From Methanobacteriota archaeon (GTDB lineage: Archaea; Halobacteriota; Methanomicrobia; Methanomicrobiales; Methanoculleaceae), in the NCBI GenBank assembly GCA_016841955.1, contig JAENYE010000004.1, positions 156,347-220,346 on the forward strand: DNA of 64,000 nt. Direction: 5' to 3'. This document shows positions 8,800 to 17,901 of this stretch, piece after piece. Positions within the stretch are counted from its first letter, which is position 1; each line of letters starts with the position of its first letter. The notes beneath the pieces were generated by a model that was not told the origin of the DNA, did no database searches, and saw only the letters and a program-made list of their open reading frames with translations. Position numbers and translations under genes: made by a program.

Positions 8800-9276
8800 A
8801 TGGAGATCGTGAAGATCCCGAATATGGATAAAGTAGAGTACGACAAGCTCATCGAAGAGGGATTTGTCAGCCGCATCGCATTCCAGGGAGGTAAATACCC
8901 GTATATCGCCCCGTTCCTGTACGTATTCGACGGAAAGTTTCTCTACTTCCTGGCGACCAAGTACGGCAGGAAGAACGACCTCTTCCGGCAGCACCCCTAC
9001 GTCTCCGTTGAGATCGAGAAGTACTCAGGCGACCTCTCCTGCTACACCTTCGTGACCATGCAGGGGTACCTGGTGCAACTCGAGGACGCGATCGAGAAGA
9101 AGATCATCAGGGAAAAGTTCGTGAGCATGATCAAGGCGCACAACCTCTCGCAGAACATCCTTGCCGCACTTGGCCACAAGCCTGAAGAGCCGATCGAGTC
9201 GATTGCTTCCGAAGAGCGCTCAAACATCTGGAAACTTACCGGTGTGACCGATATCGTTGCCCTGAAAAATCTCTAA
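8800..9276 (+). CDS. pyridoxamine 5'-phosphate oxidase-like flavin-binding protein
   Basis: A 158-residue split-barrel protein of the PPOX/FMN-binding family. Typical signs are FVSRIAFQGGKYPYIAPFLYVFDGKFLYFLATKYGRK, followed by DLFRQHPYVSVEIEKY and FVTMQGYLVQL. These form the usual strand order that holds FMN or F420 at the dimer interface. The start is ATG 8800, with AGAGGATG just upstream; longer in-frame options run through an intergenic stretch without protein character. The cofactor and substrate cannot be decided from sequence. It stands alone between the exported protein gene and a membrane protein gene. Confidence 0.8.
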   Translation: MEIVKIPNMDKVEYDKLIEEGFVSRIAFQGGKYPYIAPFLYVFDGKFLYFLATKYGRKNDLFRQHPYVSVEIEKYSGDLSCYTFVTMQGYLVQLEDAIEKKIIREKFVSMIKAHNLSQNILAALGHKPEEPIESIASEERSNIWKLTGVTDIVALKNL

Positions 9277-9357
9277 CCTCTTTTGCCGCGACCCGGGCAG
9301 GACCGCGAATAGCCCCGGACGCGGAATCATTATGAACCGGAAGGACATGGTAAGGCT

Positions 9358-10350
9358 ATGGCTCCCGGATGCCGCCTGGTGGTCGCCGCTCTTCTTGCCG
9401 TGCTTCTCGCTGTGACGCCTGCCCTCGCTCACGTCCCCCTCTTTGCCCGGGACGGTTCCTCACCGGGCTCGGCGTTCGTCATCGAGAACCCGACGCGGTC
9501 CTGGGTGGTCTATGACGAACTGTCTAATGGCCCCGACGCCCGTTACTACCGGTTCCGGATGGAGGAGGGCGAGCGGATATACGCGACGCTCCAGGTTCCG
9601 CGTGCGGGCGGGTTCGTCCCCGGGATGGTGCTCGCGGGGCCGGGCATCGGGAGTTCGGGCACGGTCCCGCCGTACGTCGAGGTCCCGGAGGGCGCCGGCG
9701 CGATAGCGGTGCCGGGGAGTCTTCCAAAACAGCCGGATTACGAACCGTTCACGCCGTCGAAACTCTACAGACTCGCCCGGATCGATATGGCAGCGCCGGC
9801 GGCCGGCGACTATACCCTCGCGGTCTACACGTCGGGAAAGGGAGGAAATTATGCTCTCGCGCTCGGTTTCGTCGAATCCTACACTCTCGGAGAATGGATC
9901 CGGGTCCCGGTCGACGTCGTCGCCATCCACCGTCACGAGGGACAGCCCCTCCTCCTGATCTTCGCACCGATGATCGCCGTCCTCGCGATAGGCGCCGGCC
10001 TGCTGCTCCGGCGGCGCCGTGCCCTCTCCCCCTTCGCGCTCTTTGGGGCGGCTGCAGGCCTCCTCTATATCGGGAGCGGCGGCATGACCCTGATGCAGAT
10101 GGCCATCGCAGCCGTGGGAACGGATCCCGGGGGCGCCCTCCTCCTGACCCTGGTCTTCGCGCTCATCCCCGTTCTCCTCGGGGTCTGGGCGCTCCTGGTG
10201 GCTTTCCGCAAGCATGTTGGAGCCGGGGAGCGTATCGCCATGGTGGCGCTCGGTGTCCTGGGCCTCGTTACCTGGGCGGGGCTCGTGATCGGCCCCCTGC
10301 TCGCCTTCATCGCCGGTATCCTGCCGGCACGCCGCCGGGCACCGCCGTGA
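9358..10350 (+). CDS. membrane protein with exported N-terminal domain
   Basis: A 330-residue protein. A cleavable signal (RLVVAALLAVLLAVTPALAH) leads into an extracellular beta-rich domain of about 170 residues that contains ARYYRFRMEEGERIYATLQVP and DYTLAVYTSGKGGNYALALG. This resembles pre-peptidase-type or carbohydrate-binding sandwich domains (inference). Four membrane segments follow: PLLLIFAPMIAVLAIGAGLLL, FALFGAAAGLLYIGSGGM, LLLTLVFALIPVLLGVWALLV and IAMVALGVLGLVTWAGLVIG. I do not recognise a named family. It ends two bases from the stop of the opposite-strand thioredoxin-fold gene. Confidence 0.75.
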   Translation: MAPGCRLVVAALLAVLLAVTPALAHVPLFARDGSSPGSAFVIENPTRSWVVYDELSNGPDARYYRFRMEEGERIYATLQVPRAGGFVPGMVLAGPGIGSSGTVPPYVEVPEGAGAIAVPGSLPKQPDYEPFTPSKLYRLARIDMAAPAAGDYTLAVYTSGKGGNYALALGFVESYTLGEWIRVPVDVVAIHRHEGQPLLLIFAPMIAVLAIGAGLLLRRRRALSPFALFGAAAGLLYIGSGGMTLMQMAIAAVGTDPGGALLLTLVFALIPVLLGVWALLVAFRKHVGAGERIAMVALGVLGLVTWAGLVIGPLLAFIAGILPARRRAPP

Positions 10351-10351
10351 G

Positions 10352-10873
10352 TCACGCGAGGAGCGGTTCGAGCATCGTCCGGGCCGTATCGAGCAGGCTG
10401 TCGAGGCCCTCCGGTGTGGTGGTCCCCTTCTCCATCCAGCGGATGATGCCGCGCCCGTCCAGGAGGTAGATGTAGGCGAGCGACGGGTCGTCGATCCCGT
10501 AGGCCCGCCGGCACCGCTCGATATCTCCCGGTATTGTCAGCACCAGGTCGTGCTTCGCGGGCGGGACGCCGCCCGCGAGCCCCTGCCGGATGCGGTCGGC
10601 AAGGGATCTGCCGATGAGGCTGTCGCCGACCACCGTAACGAAGTAGGTCGTCACCCGGGGATTTTCGGTGAACGCCCCGGCAAAGGGACCGCTCCAGGAC
10701 TCCGCCATCGGCCCGGCAGACTCGAGGAAGACGAGGACGATGAGCGAGACATCGCCCTCCGCGTCGCCCGGGAGGGTGACGACCCTGCCGGAAAGAGACG
10801 TGGCCATGAGGGTGGGAAACACCCTGCCGAGGGCCGCAGGCACCGGCTCCGTGGTTGCTGCCGTTGTGTTCAT
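10352..10873 (-). CDS. thioredoxin-fold protein lacking CXXC
   Basis: A cytoplasmic protein of 173 residues from ATG 10873, or 193 from ATG 10933. The order FPTLMATSLSGRVVTLPG, VSLIVLVFLESAGPMAESW, RVTTYFVTVVGDS, DPSLAYIYLLDGRGIIRWME resembles a peroxiredoxin, TlpA or ATP10-type thioredoxin fold. The position of the redox CXXC is SAGPM, so no dithiol chemistry is expected. The only cysteine is in IERCRRAYGI. The start choice is uncertain because neither ATG has a strong ribosome binding site. Function is unknown. Confidence 0.65.
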   Translation of the reverse strand: MNTTAATTEPVPAALGRVFPTLMATSLSGRVVTLPGDAEGDVSLIVLVFLESAGPMAESWSGPFAGAFTENPRVTTYFVTVVGDSLIGRSLADRIRQGLAGGVPPAKHDLVLTIPGDIERCRRAYGIDDPSLAYIYLLDGRGIIRWMEKGTTTPEGLDSLLDTARTMLEPLLA

Positions 10874-10981
10874 GCCTGCGAGTAAGGATGCCCTCCAGAT
10901 AAAGCCTCTCCCGGGGGAGGAGCGTTGCGTCAAGCACTATAACCATGGACCGCAACATCCTTGAGAGGAGGCTTATCGGGC

Positions 10982-11872
10982 TTGATCAGCATCGGAGAGG
11001 GATGGGACGATCTCGTCGCGGCGCTCCCCGGGGCGGATACCCCTGAGCGCGTCTACGTCGTCGGATCGACGGACAGTGGAAAGACAACGCTCTGCCGCTA
11101 CCTCGTCGACGAGGCGGCAACTCGCATGAGGACGGCGTACGTCGACTGCGACACCGGGCAGTCCCGGCTTGGCCCGCCGACGACCGAAGGGATGGTCCTC
11201 TACCCCGGCACGCCGGAGCCGCCCGGCCGCCCCTACCTCCGGTTCGTCGGTTCGACGTCCCCGGGCGGCCACTTCGTCCAGATGCTGACGGGAGCAAAAC
11301 GCCTTGTCGAGAAGGCCGCCGAACTCGGGGCAGGTGCCACCATCATCGACTCGCCCGGGCTCGTCTCCGGCGGGGTAGGCATCGAGTTCCAGGTCCAGAT
11401 GATCGACCTCCTCCGCCCCACCCGCGTCGTCGCCCTCCAGCGTGGGCGGGAACTGGAACGGCTGCTTGCGAACTTCGCCCGGCATCCCGGCATTGCGGTC
11501 CACCGGATCCCCGTATCCCCTGCGGCCGTCGCCCGGACCGCAACCGGGCGGCGGCGCTACCGTGAAGAGCGTTTCGCATCCTATTTTGCCGACGCGCGAT
11601 CGCAGGAAGTCCTGCTCCGGGGGCTCGGGCTCCAGGGCCGGGTGCCCGACATGAGGAACCCCCGCGGGGTCGCCGGAAGGCTGGTCTCCTTAAACGACCC
11701 CGAAAACTTCGTCCTCGCCCTCGGCATCGTCGAAGAACTGCACCCCCGTGAGCGCCGGGTCGAGGTCTTTGCTCCGCCCTTCGACCCGGCCGCTGTCGCA
11801 TCGGTCAGGTTCGGCTCGATCTACCTGGATCTTGGGGCGGTTCCGGGGTCGATGGAGTCCTGCCGGCCCTGA
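10982..11872 (+). CDS. Clp1/GRC3-type polynucleotide 5'-kinase
   Basis: Archaeal Clp1-like kinase that phosphorylates 5'-OH ends of RNA or DNA. The Walker A loop VVGSTDSGKTTLC and the following DCDTGQSRLGPP (Walker B/switch type, as in Clp1) are clear. IIDSPGLVSG and VVALQRGRELERLL follow in the expected order, and the C-terminal part is variable. Length is about 296 residues, normal for archaeal members (about 300-360). TTG 10982 is preferred over TTG 10961 because an AGGAGG sits between them, 11-12 bases before 10982. No ATG is in frame. It converges with the permease gene. Confidence 0.85.
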   Translation: MISIGEGWDDLVAALPGADTPERVYVVGSTDSGKTTLCRYLVDEAATRMRTAYVDCDTGQSRLGPPTTEGMVLYPGTPEPPGRPYLRFVGSTSPGGHFVQMLTGAKRLVEKAAELGAGATIIDSPGLVSGGVGIEFQVQMIDLLRPTRVVALQRGRELERLLANFARHPGIAVHRIPVSPAAVARTATGRRRYREERFASYFADARSQEVLLRGLGLQGRVPDMRNPRGVAGRLVSLNDPENFVLALGIVEELHPRERRVEVFAPPFDPAAVASVRFGSIYLDLGAVPGSMESCRP

Positions 11873-11878
11873 CCCGCC

Positions 11879-13129
11879 TCACGCCGGGATGAGCGAGAGG
11901 AAGACCACGTACACAGCCGTCTGGGCGAGGGTGAGCGGGACGCCGACCCGCGCGAACTCGCCGAACGTCAGCGTCTCGCCGTCCTTCTCCGCACCCTGGA
12001 TGACGATGACGTTGCTTGCCGCCCCGAGGATCAGCATGTTCCCGGCGATGGTGCTGCCGGCCGCAAGCGCCATCATGCCGACGGTGGACGTCCCGAGGTG
12101 CGAGAGGGCGGGGAGGGAGAGGGCGACGAAGGGGACGTTCGAGACGAACTGGGAGACGACGACGCCCATCACGACGATGACCGGGACGGCGGCGAGATCG
12201 AGGGAACTCCCTTCGATGAGCGGCTGGAAGAACCCGGACTGCCAGACGCTCGCCATGAGGACGAAGAGACCGGCGAAGAAGACCAGGGTCGCCCAGTCGA
12301 TCCGGCGGAGGATCTCGAACCGCCGCCTGCTCCCGACGAGGATGGGAATGGCCGCAACGACCGCGATCCAGGTCAGCCTGATATCTACCTCCGGGACGAG
12401 CATGACCGCGGCGACCCTGCCCCCGATCAGGAGGACGAGCAGGATGAGCGAGAGGCGTGCGAGGGCCGCGAGGGCGGGATCGCAGATCTCCTCCTCGCGG
12501 TGGACCAGCGCCGCCGGGCGGAGCTCGCCCGGGAACGCCCGGCAGAGGAACCCGTAGGCGAGCAGGAGCGAGATCGCCGTCGGGACGGCGAGGTAGAGCG
12601 GGAACGTGATGAACGGGTTCTCGATACCGCCCGAGAGCGCGATGAGAAGGTTCTGCGGGTTCCCGATGGGGCTTGCAACGCTTCCCGTCGTGACGGCGAA
12701 CGCAAGCGCGAGCAGCAGGAGTTTTGGGGAGATGCCGTGCCGCCGGGCGAAGTAGAGCATCAGCGGGGTGCCGACGACAGCGAGCGTATCGTTCATCAGG
12801 AGCGCCGAGAGCACGCCTGCGCCGACGAGGATGAGAAAGACCAGGTGCCGGACCGACTCCGCCCGGGAAAAGAGGCGGAATGAGAGGTGGTAAAGGTAGC
12901 CGCTCGCCGCGAGCGCCTCTCCGATCACGAACATGAAGAAGAGGAAGAGCATCACGTCAAGGTTGATGGACGCGAGCGCATCGAGCGGCGTGATCGATCC
13001 CGTCACCAGGACGGCGGCCGCGCCGAGGAGCATCACCTGCCAGATGCGGAAGTTGACGTTCCCGATCTTTCGGACCGCTATCAGGAGGAAGACGATGGCG
13101 AGAACGACGAGTGGGATGAGTGTGCCCAT
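11879..13129 (-). CDS. ArsB/NhaD-type anion permease
   Basis: A 416-residue ion-transporter superfamily permease with about 10-11 membrane helices. The paired family motifs are visible: LSALLMNDTLAVVGTPLML with TTGSVASPIGNPQNLLIAL in the first half, and VSNVPFVALSLPALSHLG with AGSTIAGNMLILGAASNVIVIQ in the second. The internal inverted repeat of the ArsB/SLC13 fold is therefore complete. The substrate may be arsenite, a dicarboxylate or Na+/H+. No arsenic-resistance partner is adjacent, so the specificity stays open. Confidence 0.85.
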   Translation of the reverse strand: MGTLIPLVVLAIVFLLIAVRKIGNVNFRIWQVMLLGAAAVLVTGSITPLDALASINLDVMLFLFFMFVIGEALAASGYLYHLSFRLFSRAESVRHLVFLILVGAGVLSALLMNDTLAVVGTPLMLYFARRHGISPKLLLLALAFAVTTGSVASPIGNPQNLLIALSGGIENPFITFPLYLAVPTAISLLLAYGFLCRAFPGELRPAALVHREEEICDPALAALARLSLILLVLLIGGRVAAVMLVPEVDIRLTWIAVVAAIPILVGSRRRFEILRRIDWATLVFFAGLFVLMASVWQSGFFQPLIEGSSLDLAAVPVIVVMGVVVSQFVSNVPFVALSLPALSHLGTSTVGMMALAAGSTIAGNMLILGAASNVIVIQGAEKDGETLTFGEFARVGVPLTLAQTAVYVVFLSLIPA

Positions 13130-13210
13130 GATACCGCCGGCAGGAGAGATGTGCTTGTCGAGAGTTTGCTCTCTGTCCGAAAAAAGGGATCGCGCGGCCG
13201 GAAAGCCGCC

Positions 13211-14218
13211 TCAGGCCTCCAGCCCGACTGAGTAGTTGATGACGCTTTCAGAAATGTCCCCGGAATATTCCCCGATCCGCCGGATACTGTCTGCGATCTG
13301 CCCTATCGGGATCGCCGTCACCGCCTCGAACCGGAGCACCCGGGTATTGATGTCCCGGGTCTTCTCCTCAAGGTCGCGCACCCTCTGAAGCGTCGCGTTT
13401 GCCTTTTTGACGTCTCCCGTATGGAACGCCTCCATGCTCCAGGAGAAGATCTGCAGGGCAAGTGCGCTCGCCTCGTCCATGAGGTCGAGCGTCGCCGCCT
13501 CGACCTCGCGGTCGATCAGGGCGAGGGCGTTATGCGCCACCCGGGTAGCGTGGTCGGCTATCCGTTCGATGATCCTGCTGACCAGGAGGTAGTACGCTGC
13601 CTGGTTTACCGGGATGCCCATCCGGCGCGAGAGCGTGGCGTCGCTCATGATGAGGTTATCCTGCCGCGCAACCAGCCAGTGCAGCCGGTCCACTTCCGTG
13701 TCCCGCATGACGATGTCCCCCGCAAGAGCCGCATCGTGTCCCTTTATTGCGGCCATCGCGTCCTGCTGCATGCTCCGTGCTAGGAGATGCATCCTTTTGA
13801 TGGTGTTTTCGAACGGCATCTCCACAGGGTTGAGGAGATCCTTGACCGTTATCGAGGAGTCCGTCTCGTCGACCACTTCCTGCCCGATCGCCATCTGCGT
13901 GAACTCCCTGACCTGTTGCAGGACAAACGGCGGCAGTCTTCCTTTTGATTCGAGGCGGATGGACGTGAACCCGGCGATGTACGCCCCGACGAGGAGGCGA
14001 AGCAGGTAGGTGCGGTCCGTCGCGGCACCGACCTCGAAGACCCTAATCCGCTGGGCCGACTCCCCGCCGATCTTCGGGGTGACCAGGAGCGAACCGTCAG
14101 GCTGCACAACCAGCCCTACAGGGTCGTTCTTCTGGATATTCGCAGACTTGATCCACTGTTTCGGCAGGGATACGATGTACGACGAGCCCCCGGTGATCTG
14201 AACTTTTCTGATCTCCAT
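13211..14218 (-). CDS. PhoU-family regulator with AbrB-like N-terminus
   Basis: A 335-residue archaeal PhoU-type phosphate regulator. Residues 1-50 (MEIRKVQITGGSSYIVSLPKQWIKS) form a SpoVT/AbrB-like DNA-binding swapped hairpin. The rest consists of two PhoU three-helix repeats, with metal-type acidic and histidine positions such as DTEVDRLHWLVARQDNLI and RIIERIADHATRVAHNA. It is divergent from the pst genes across a 139-bp spacer, which fits transcriptional control of phosphate uptake (inference). ATG 14218 lies about 30 bp from a TATA-like GCATATATCC on its strand. Confidence 0.88.
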   Translation of the reverse strand: MEIRKVQITGGSSYIVSLPKQWIKSANIQKNDPVGLVVQPDGSLLVTPKIGGESAQRIRVFEVGAATDRTYLLRLLVGAYIAGFTSIRLESKGRLPPFVLQQVREFTQMAIGQEVVDETDSSITVKDLLNPVEMPFENTIKRMHLLARSMQQDAMAAIKGHDAALAGDIVMRDTEVDRLHWLVARQDNLIMSDATLSRRMGIPVNQAAYYLLVSRIIERIADHATRVAHNALALIDREVEAATLDLMDEASALALQIFSWSMEAFHTGDVKKANATLQRVRDLEEKTRDINTRVLRFEAVTAIPIGQIADSIRRIGEYSGDISESVINYSVGLEA

Positions 14219-14357
14219 AGATTGGTACGCGTTGGCGCCGGCAGGATATATGCATTCTGCGTAGTATATACGTCACTGGAGTTTATTGGGGGTAAATATA
14301 TTCATATAGTCTCCTTCGGGAACACCTATCCGCCCGGTATACTCACGTAACGAGCAT
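14219..14357. promoter_or_regulatory. divergent phosphate-gene promoter region
   Basis: The spacer contains three A/T-rich boxes: ATATATGCA at about 14247-14255 (serving the minus-strand regulator), GTATATAC at about 14264-14271, and GTAAATATATTC at 14291-14302 (serving pst). The central GTATATAC is a perfect 8-bp palindrome. It could be shared by a regulator acting on both genes, but no operator is demonstrated. Confidence 0.5.
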
Positions 14358-16457
14358 ATGGTCCGGATCGGCGCGGCACCCGGGGAACGGCCACACCAGG
14401 AAGAAGCTGGAGCCCGAGCCGGCACCATGCCCCCTCTGCCGGGCGGGAGCACGCCGCTCAACGGTGAGATCGGGTCCGATCACCCTGCCGTTCATCCCCG
14501 GTCGGGGGCCGCGCAGGTGCCCCGAGAGCCGATCGCGACCAACTTTTTCCGTCTCTGGAAGAGGATCCGGCAGATCCGCGAGGAGGCCGTCCGGACGCTC
14601 TGGTTCTGCACGGCCATCTTCGCCGTCGTTGCCATCTTCTTCATCCTCTTCTTCCTGGTCCGGAACGGCTACCCGATCTTCGAGCAGGTCGGGGTCTTGA
14701 CCTTCCTTGCCGGCGACATCTGGAACCCGACGGGAGCGACTCCCGCATACGGCATCTTCCCGCTGATCGCCGGCACGCTCCTCGTTACGCTCGGTGCGAT
14801 GGCGCTTGCCGTCCCGTTCGGGATCGCGGTCGCCGTCTTCATCGCCGAACTTGCGCCGCCCGGGGCTCGCGCAGTCATAAAGCCCGCCGTCGAGCTCCTG
14901 GCGGGGATACCCTCCGTGGTCTACGGGTTCTTCGGCCTCGTCATCCTGACCGACTGGATCCGCGTCTCCTTCGACGTCGCGTCCGGGGAGACCTGGCTTG
15001 CCGGGTCCATCCTGCTCGGCATCATGGCTCTCCCGACGATCGTCAGCGTCTCGGAGGATGCGATCGGCGCCGTGCCCCGCGGATACCGGGAGGGCTCCCT
15101 CGCGCTCGGGGCGACGCAATGGCAGACGATCGCCGGGGTCGTGGTCCCGGGAGCCCTCTCCGGCATCACCGCCGCGATCATCCTCGGGATGGGACGAGCC
15201 ATCGGCGAGACGATGGCGGTGATCATGGTCGCCGGCAACGCAGGGGTCGTGCCCGAACCCCTCTGGAACGTCCTCTCTCCGGTCAGGACGCTCACCGGGA
15301 CGCTGGGCATCGAGATGGGCGAGGTCGCCGTCGGCAGCGCTCACTATCACGCGCTCTTCGGGGTCGCGGTCGTACTTCTCGCGATCACCCTCGCGGTCAA
15401 CCTTTTTGCGCGGGGCATCCTCGCGAGGGTCAGCGGGCAGCACACGGCGACAGCGGCCTGCGGGGCCAGGAAGAGGAGGAGCGGCGCGATAAGGCCCTAT
15501 GCTTACGCGGTTCTCGGCATCGGCGCACTCGGGACCCTTACGGTGGCCACGGATATTCTGGTGGCCGCCGTCGTCGCCGTTGCCCTGCTCGGGGCGGTAT
15601 ACGTCCGGCGCAGGGTCTCCCCGAAGACCGGGCAGAAGATCGCGTTCGGGTTCCTGTATGCGGCCGCGGGCATCGTGCTCTTCGTCCTCGGGGTCATCCT
15701 CTTCGATATCGTCTACAACGGTGCACCGGCGCTCTCCTGGGAGTTCCTGACCGCTTCGCCGAGCAACCTCGGCCGGGCGGGAGGCATCGGCCCGGCTATC
15801 CTCGGGACCCTCTACCTGGTCGGGGGGGCCATCCTCTTCGCCCTCCCTATCGGCGTCGGCGCTGCCGTCTACCTCCACGAGTACACCCGTGAAGGGCGTA
15901 TCACCGGGATCATCAGGGCCGGCGTCGACCTCCTGGGCGGCACACCGTCCATCGTCTTCGGCCTCTTCGGGTTTGCGTTCCTGGTGCTCTACCTGAATCT
16001 CGGGGTATCGCTGCTCGCCGGCCAGATCACGCTGGGGCTGATGATCCTCCCCACCGTCATCAGGACGACCGAAGAGGCGTTGAAGAGCGTCCCGGACAGC
16101 GTCAGGGAGGGGAGCCTCGCTCTCGGGGCGACGCCCTGGCAGACCATACGGCGGGTCGTGCTCCCGCCGGCCGTGCCGGGAATCCTGACCGGAACGATCC
16201 TCAGCATCGGGCGGGCCGCCGGGGAGACTGCGCCTATTCTCTTCACCGCGGTCGTATTCTCCCGGCGGTTCCTCCCCACATCGGTGACGGAACCGGTGAT
16301 GGCGCTCCCCTACCACCTCTTCATCCTGGCGACCAACGTCCCCGGGGCACGAGAGAACCAGTACGGAACGGCGCTGGTACTTCTCGCGCTGGTGGCGGCC
16401 ATCTACCTGATCGCGATCGTCATCCGGACACGTTACCGGAGATCAATCCGGTGGTGA
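14358..16457 (+). CDS. PstC-PstA fused phosphate permease
   Basis: A 699-residue single polypeptide carrying both permease subunits of the phosphate ABC transporter. The first half (about 65-370) is PstC-like, with the EAA loop YREGSLALGATQWQTI and MGRAIGETMAVIMVAG. The second half (about 425-690) is PstA-like, with VREGSLALGATPWQTI and IGRAAGETAPILFTA. The linker contains additional hydrophobic segments. Each half has about six helices. The first 60 residues are low complexity and may not be translated; ATG 14427 and GTG 14517 are alternatives. No pstS gene is adjacent. pstB follows after 6 bp. Confidence 0.88.
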   Translation: MVRIGAAPGERPHQEEAGARAGTMPPLPGGSTPLNGEIGSDHPAVHPRSGAAQVPREPIATNFFRLWKRIRQIREEAVRTLWFCTAIFAVVAIFFILFFLVRNGYPIFEQVGVLTFLAGDIWNPTGATPAYGIFPLIAGTLLVTLGAMALAVPFGIAVAVFIAELAPPGARAVIKPAVELLAGIPSVVYGFFGLVILTDWIRVSFDVASGETWLAGSILLGIMALPTIVSVSEDAIGAVPRGYREGSLALGATQWQTIAGVVVPGALSGITAAIILGMGRAIGETMAVIMVAGNAGVVPEPLWNVLSPVRTLTGTLGIEMGEVAVGSAHYHALFGVAVVLLAITLAVNLFARGILARVSGQHTATAACGARKRRSGAIRPYAYAVLGIGALGTLTVATDILVAAVVAVALLGAVYVRRRVSPKTGQKIAFGFLYAAAGIVLFVLGVILFDIVYNGAPALSWEFLTASPSNLGRAGGIGPAILGTLYLVGGAILFALPIGVGAAVYLHEYTREGRITGIIRAGVDLLGGTPSIVFGLFGFAFLVLYLNLGVSLLAGQITLGLMILPTVIRTTEEALKSVPDSVREGSLALGATPWQTIRRVVLPPAVPGILTGTILSIGRAAGETAPILFTAVVFSRRFLPTSVTEPVMALPYHLFILATNVPGARENQYGTALVLLALVAAIYLIAIVIRTRYRRSIRW

Positions 16458-16463
16458 CCCACA

Positions 16464-17228
16464 ATGCAGAACAACGACAGTATCCTTACAGCAGAACACC
16501 TGAGCCTCTACTACGGCGACAAACAGGCCCTTCGCGACGTATCGATCTCTTTCCCGAGGAACAGGGTCACTGCACTGATCGGACCCTCCGGGTGCGGGAA
16601 ATCGACCCTCCTGCGCTGTTTCAACCGGCTCAACGACCTCGTTGAGGATGTCAGGATCGAGGGCAGGATCCTCTTTGAGGGCGGGGATATCCGTGACCCT
16701 GACTGCGACGTCGTGGCCTTGCGGAAACGGATCGGGATGGTCTTCCAGAAGCCGAACCCGTTCCCCTCGTCCATTTACGACAACGTCGCCTACGGTCCCC
16801 GCGTTCACGGGACCCGCAACAGGGAGACACTGGATGCGATTGTCGGGGAGAGCCTGAAGAAGGCGGCTCTCCGGGACGAGGTGGCGGACCGGCTCAACGA
16901 CTCCGCGACGGGGTTTTCGGGCGGGCAGCAGCAACGGCTCTGCATCGCAAGGACGCTTGCGGTCGAGCCCGAGGTCATCCTCATGGACGAGCCTTGCTCC
17001 GCGCTCGACCCCATCGCTACCTCAAAGATCGAGAGCCTTATCAACGACCTCAAAGAGGATTACACGGTCGTCATCGTGACCCACAACATGCAGCAGGCGG
17101 CCCGGGTCAGCGACTTTGTGGGGTTCATGTACCTCGGAAGGCTGGTCGAGTTCGGGCCGACCGCCCGGATCTTCGAGACCCCGCAGGAAGAGTTGACCGA
17201 CAACTACGTGACGGGGCGTTTTGGGTAG
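16464..17228 (+). CDS. pstB: phosphate ABC transporter ATPase PstB
   Basis: A 254-residue ATPase that energises phosphate import with the PstCA fusion. Walker A is [11 protein letters not shown], the Q-loop lies in [11 protein letters not shown], the signature is [13 protein letters not shown], Walker B is [13 protein letters not shown], and the switch His is in [10 protein letters not shown]. The [18 protein letters not shown] segment is diagnostic of PstB. The length is normal for the family. It starts 6 bp after the permease gene and ends 6 bp before phoU, so one operon is expected. Confidence 0.97.
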   Translation: MQNNDSILTAEHLSLYYGDKQALRDVSISFPRNRVTALIGPSGCGKSTLLRCFNRLNDLVEDVRIEGRILFEGGDIRDPDCDVVALRKRIGMVFQKPNPFPSSIYDNVAYGPRVHGTRNRETLDAIVGESLKKAALRDEVADRLNDSATGFSGGQQQRLCIARTLAVEPEVILMDEPCSALDPIATSKIESLINDLKEDYTVVIVTHNMQQAARVSDFVGFMYLGRLVEFGPTARIFETPQEELTDNYVTGRFG

Positions 17229-17234
17229 GTATCC

Positions 17235-17885
17235 ATGACAGACAAATTTCACGAAGAACTCAAAGACCTCAGGGATCTGGTCCTGGAGCAGGGGGCGTTC
17301 GCCTCCGGCATGCTCTCCGACTCCATGATCGCCCTGCAGGACCGGGACCGCGGGCTTGCCGGGCGCGTGTATGCCCGGAGGGCGGAGCTCGCCGATAAAA
17401 GCCACGCTATCGAAGAGGCGGCGCTCCGCCTCATCGCGCTCTACCAGCCCATGGCACGCGATCTCCGTTCCATCGTCTGTGCGCTCCGGATGAACTTCGC
17501 GCTCTTCCGTATCGGCCGGTACGGGAAGGATATCGCGCAACTTGTGGGAGAACTTTCCGGGGAACCGCATACCGGGAACCTGGCGAGCCTGCCGCACATG
17601 GCGGATCTGGTCCGCGCCATGATCGCCGATGCCCTCAAAGCCTACCGGATCGAGGGCATCGGACCTATCGCGGGCATGTCGCACCGGGACGATGTCGTGG
17701 ACAACCTCAGGTACACCATCTTCCGGGAGAGCCTTACGCACATGATGGAGGACCCGCAGAAGATCACCCGGTATATCGACTACGTGATGATCGCACGCTA
17801 CCTGGAGCGCTGTGCCGATCACGCCTGCGATATTGCCGAGCAGGTCTGTTACATGGTCACCGGCGAGCGGGTGGAAGTAAAGTGA
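17235..17885 (+). CDS. phoU: phosphate transport regulator PhoU
   Basis: A 216-residue two-repeat helical PhoU protein. Each half carries the characteristic helix pattern: LEQGAFASGMLSDSMIALQDRDRGLAGRV and ARDLRSIVCALRMNFALFRIGRYGKDIAQL, then YLERCADHACDIAEQVCYMVTGE at the C-terminus. It lacks the DNA-binding extension of the divergent regulator upstream, so the locus has both a transport-type and a transcription-type PhoU. ATG 17235 is close behind pstB. It converges with the DUF389 gene. Confidence 0.95.
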   Translation: MTDKFHEELKDLRDLVLEQGAFASGMLSDSMIALQDRDRGLAGRVYARRAELADKSHAIEEAALRLIALYQPMARDLRSIVCALRMNFALFRIGRYGKDIAQLVGELSGEPHTGNLASLPHMADLVRAMIADALKAYRIEGIGPIAGMSHRDDVVDNLRYTIFRESLTHMMEDPQKITRYIDYVMIARYLERCADHACDIAEQVCYMVTGERVEVK

Positions 17886-17901
17886 CGCTGCGACGGCGCC
17901 G

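Noticed and set aside
7033..10350. Archaeosortase substrates among the exported proteins
   Set aside because: Neither exported protein here ends in a PGF motif, a membrane helix and a basic tail.
14343..16316. Long minus-strand open frame opposite the PstCA gene
   Set aside because: The encoded protein would be an extremely charged, low-complexity chain; the plus strand is clearly coding.
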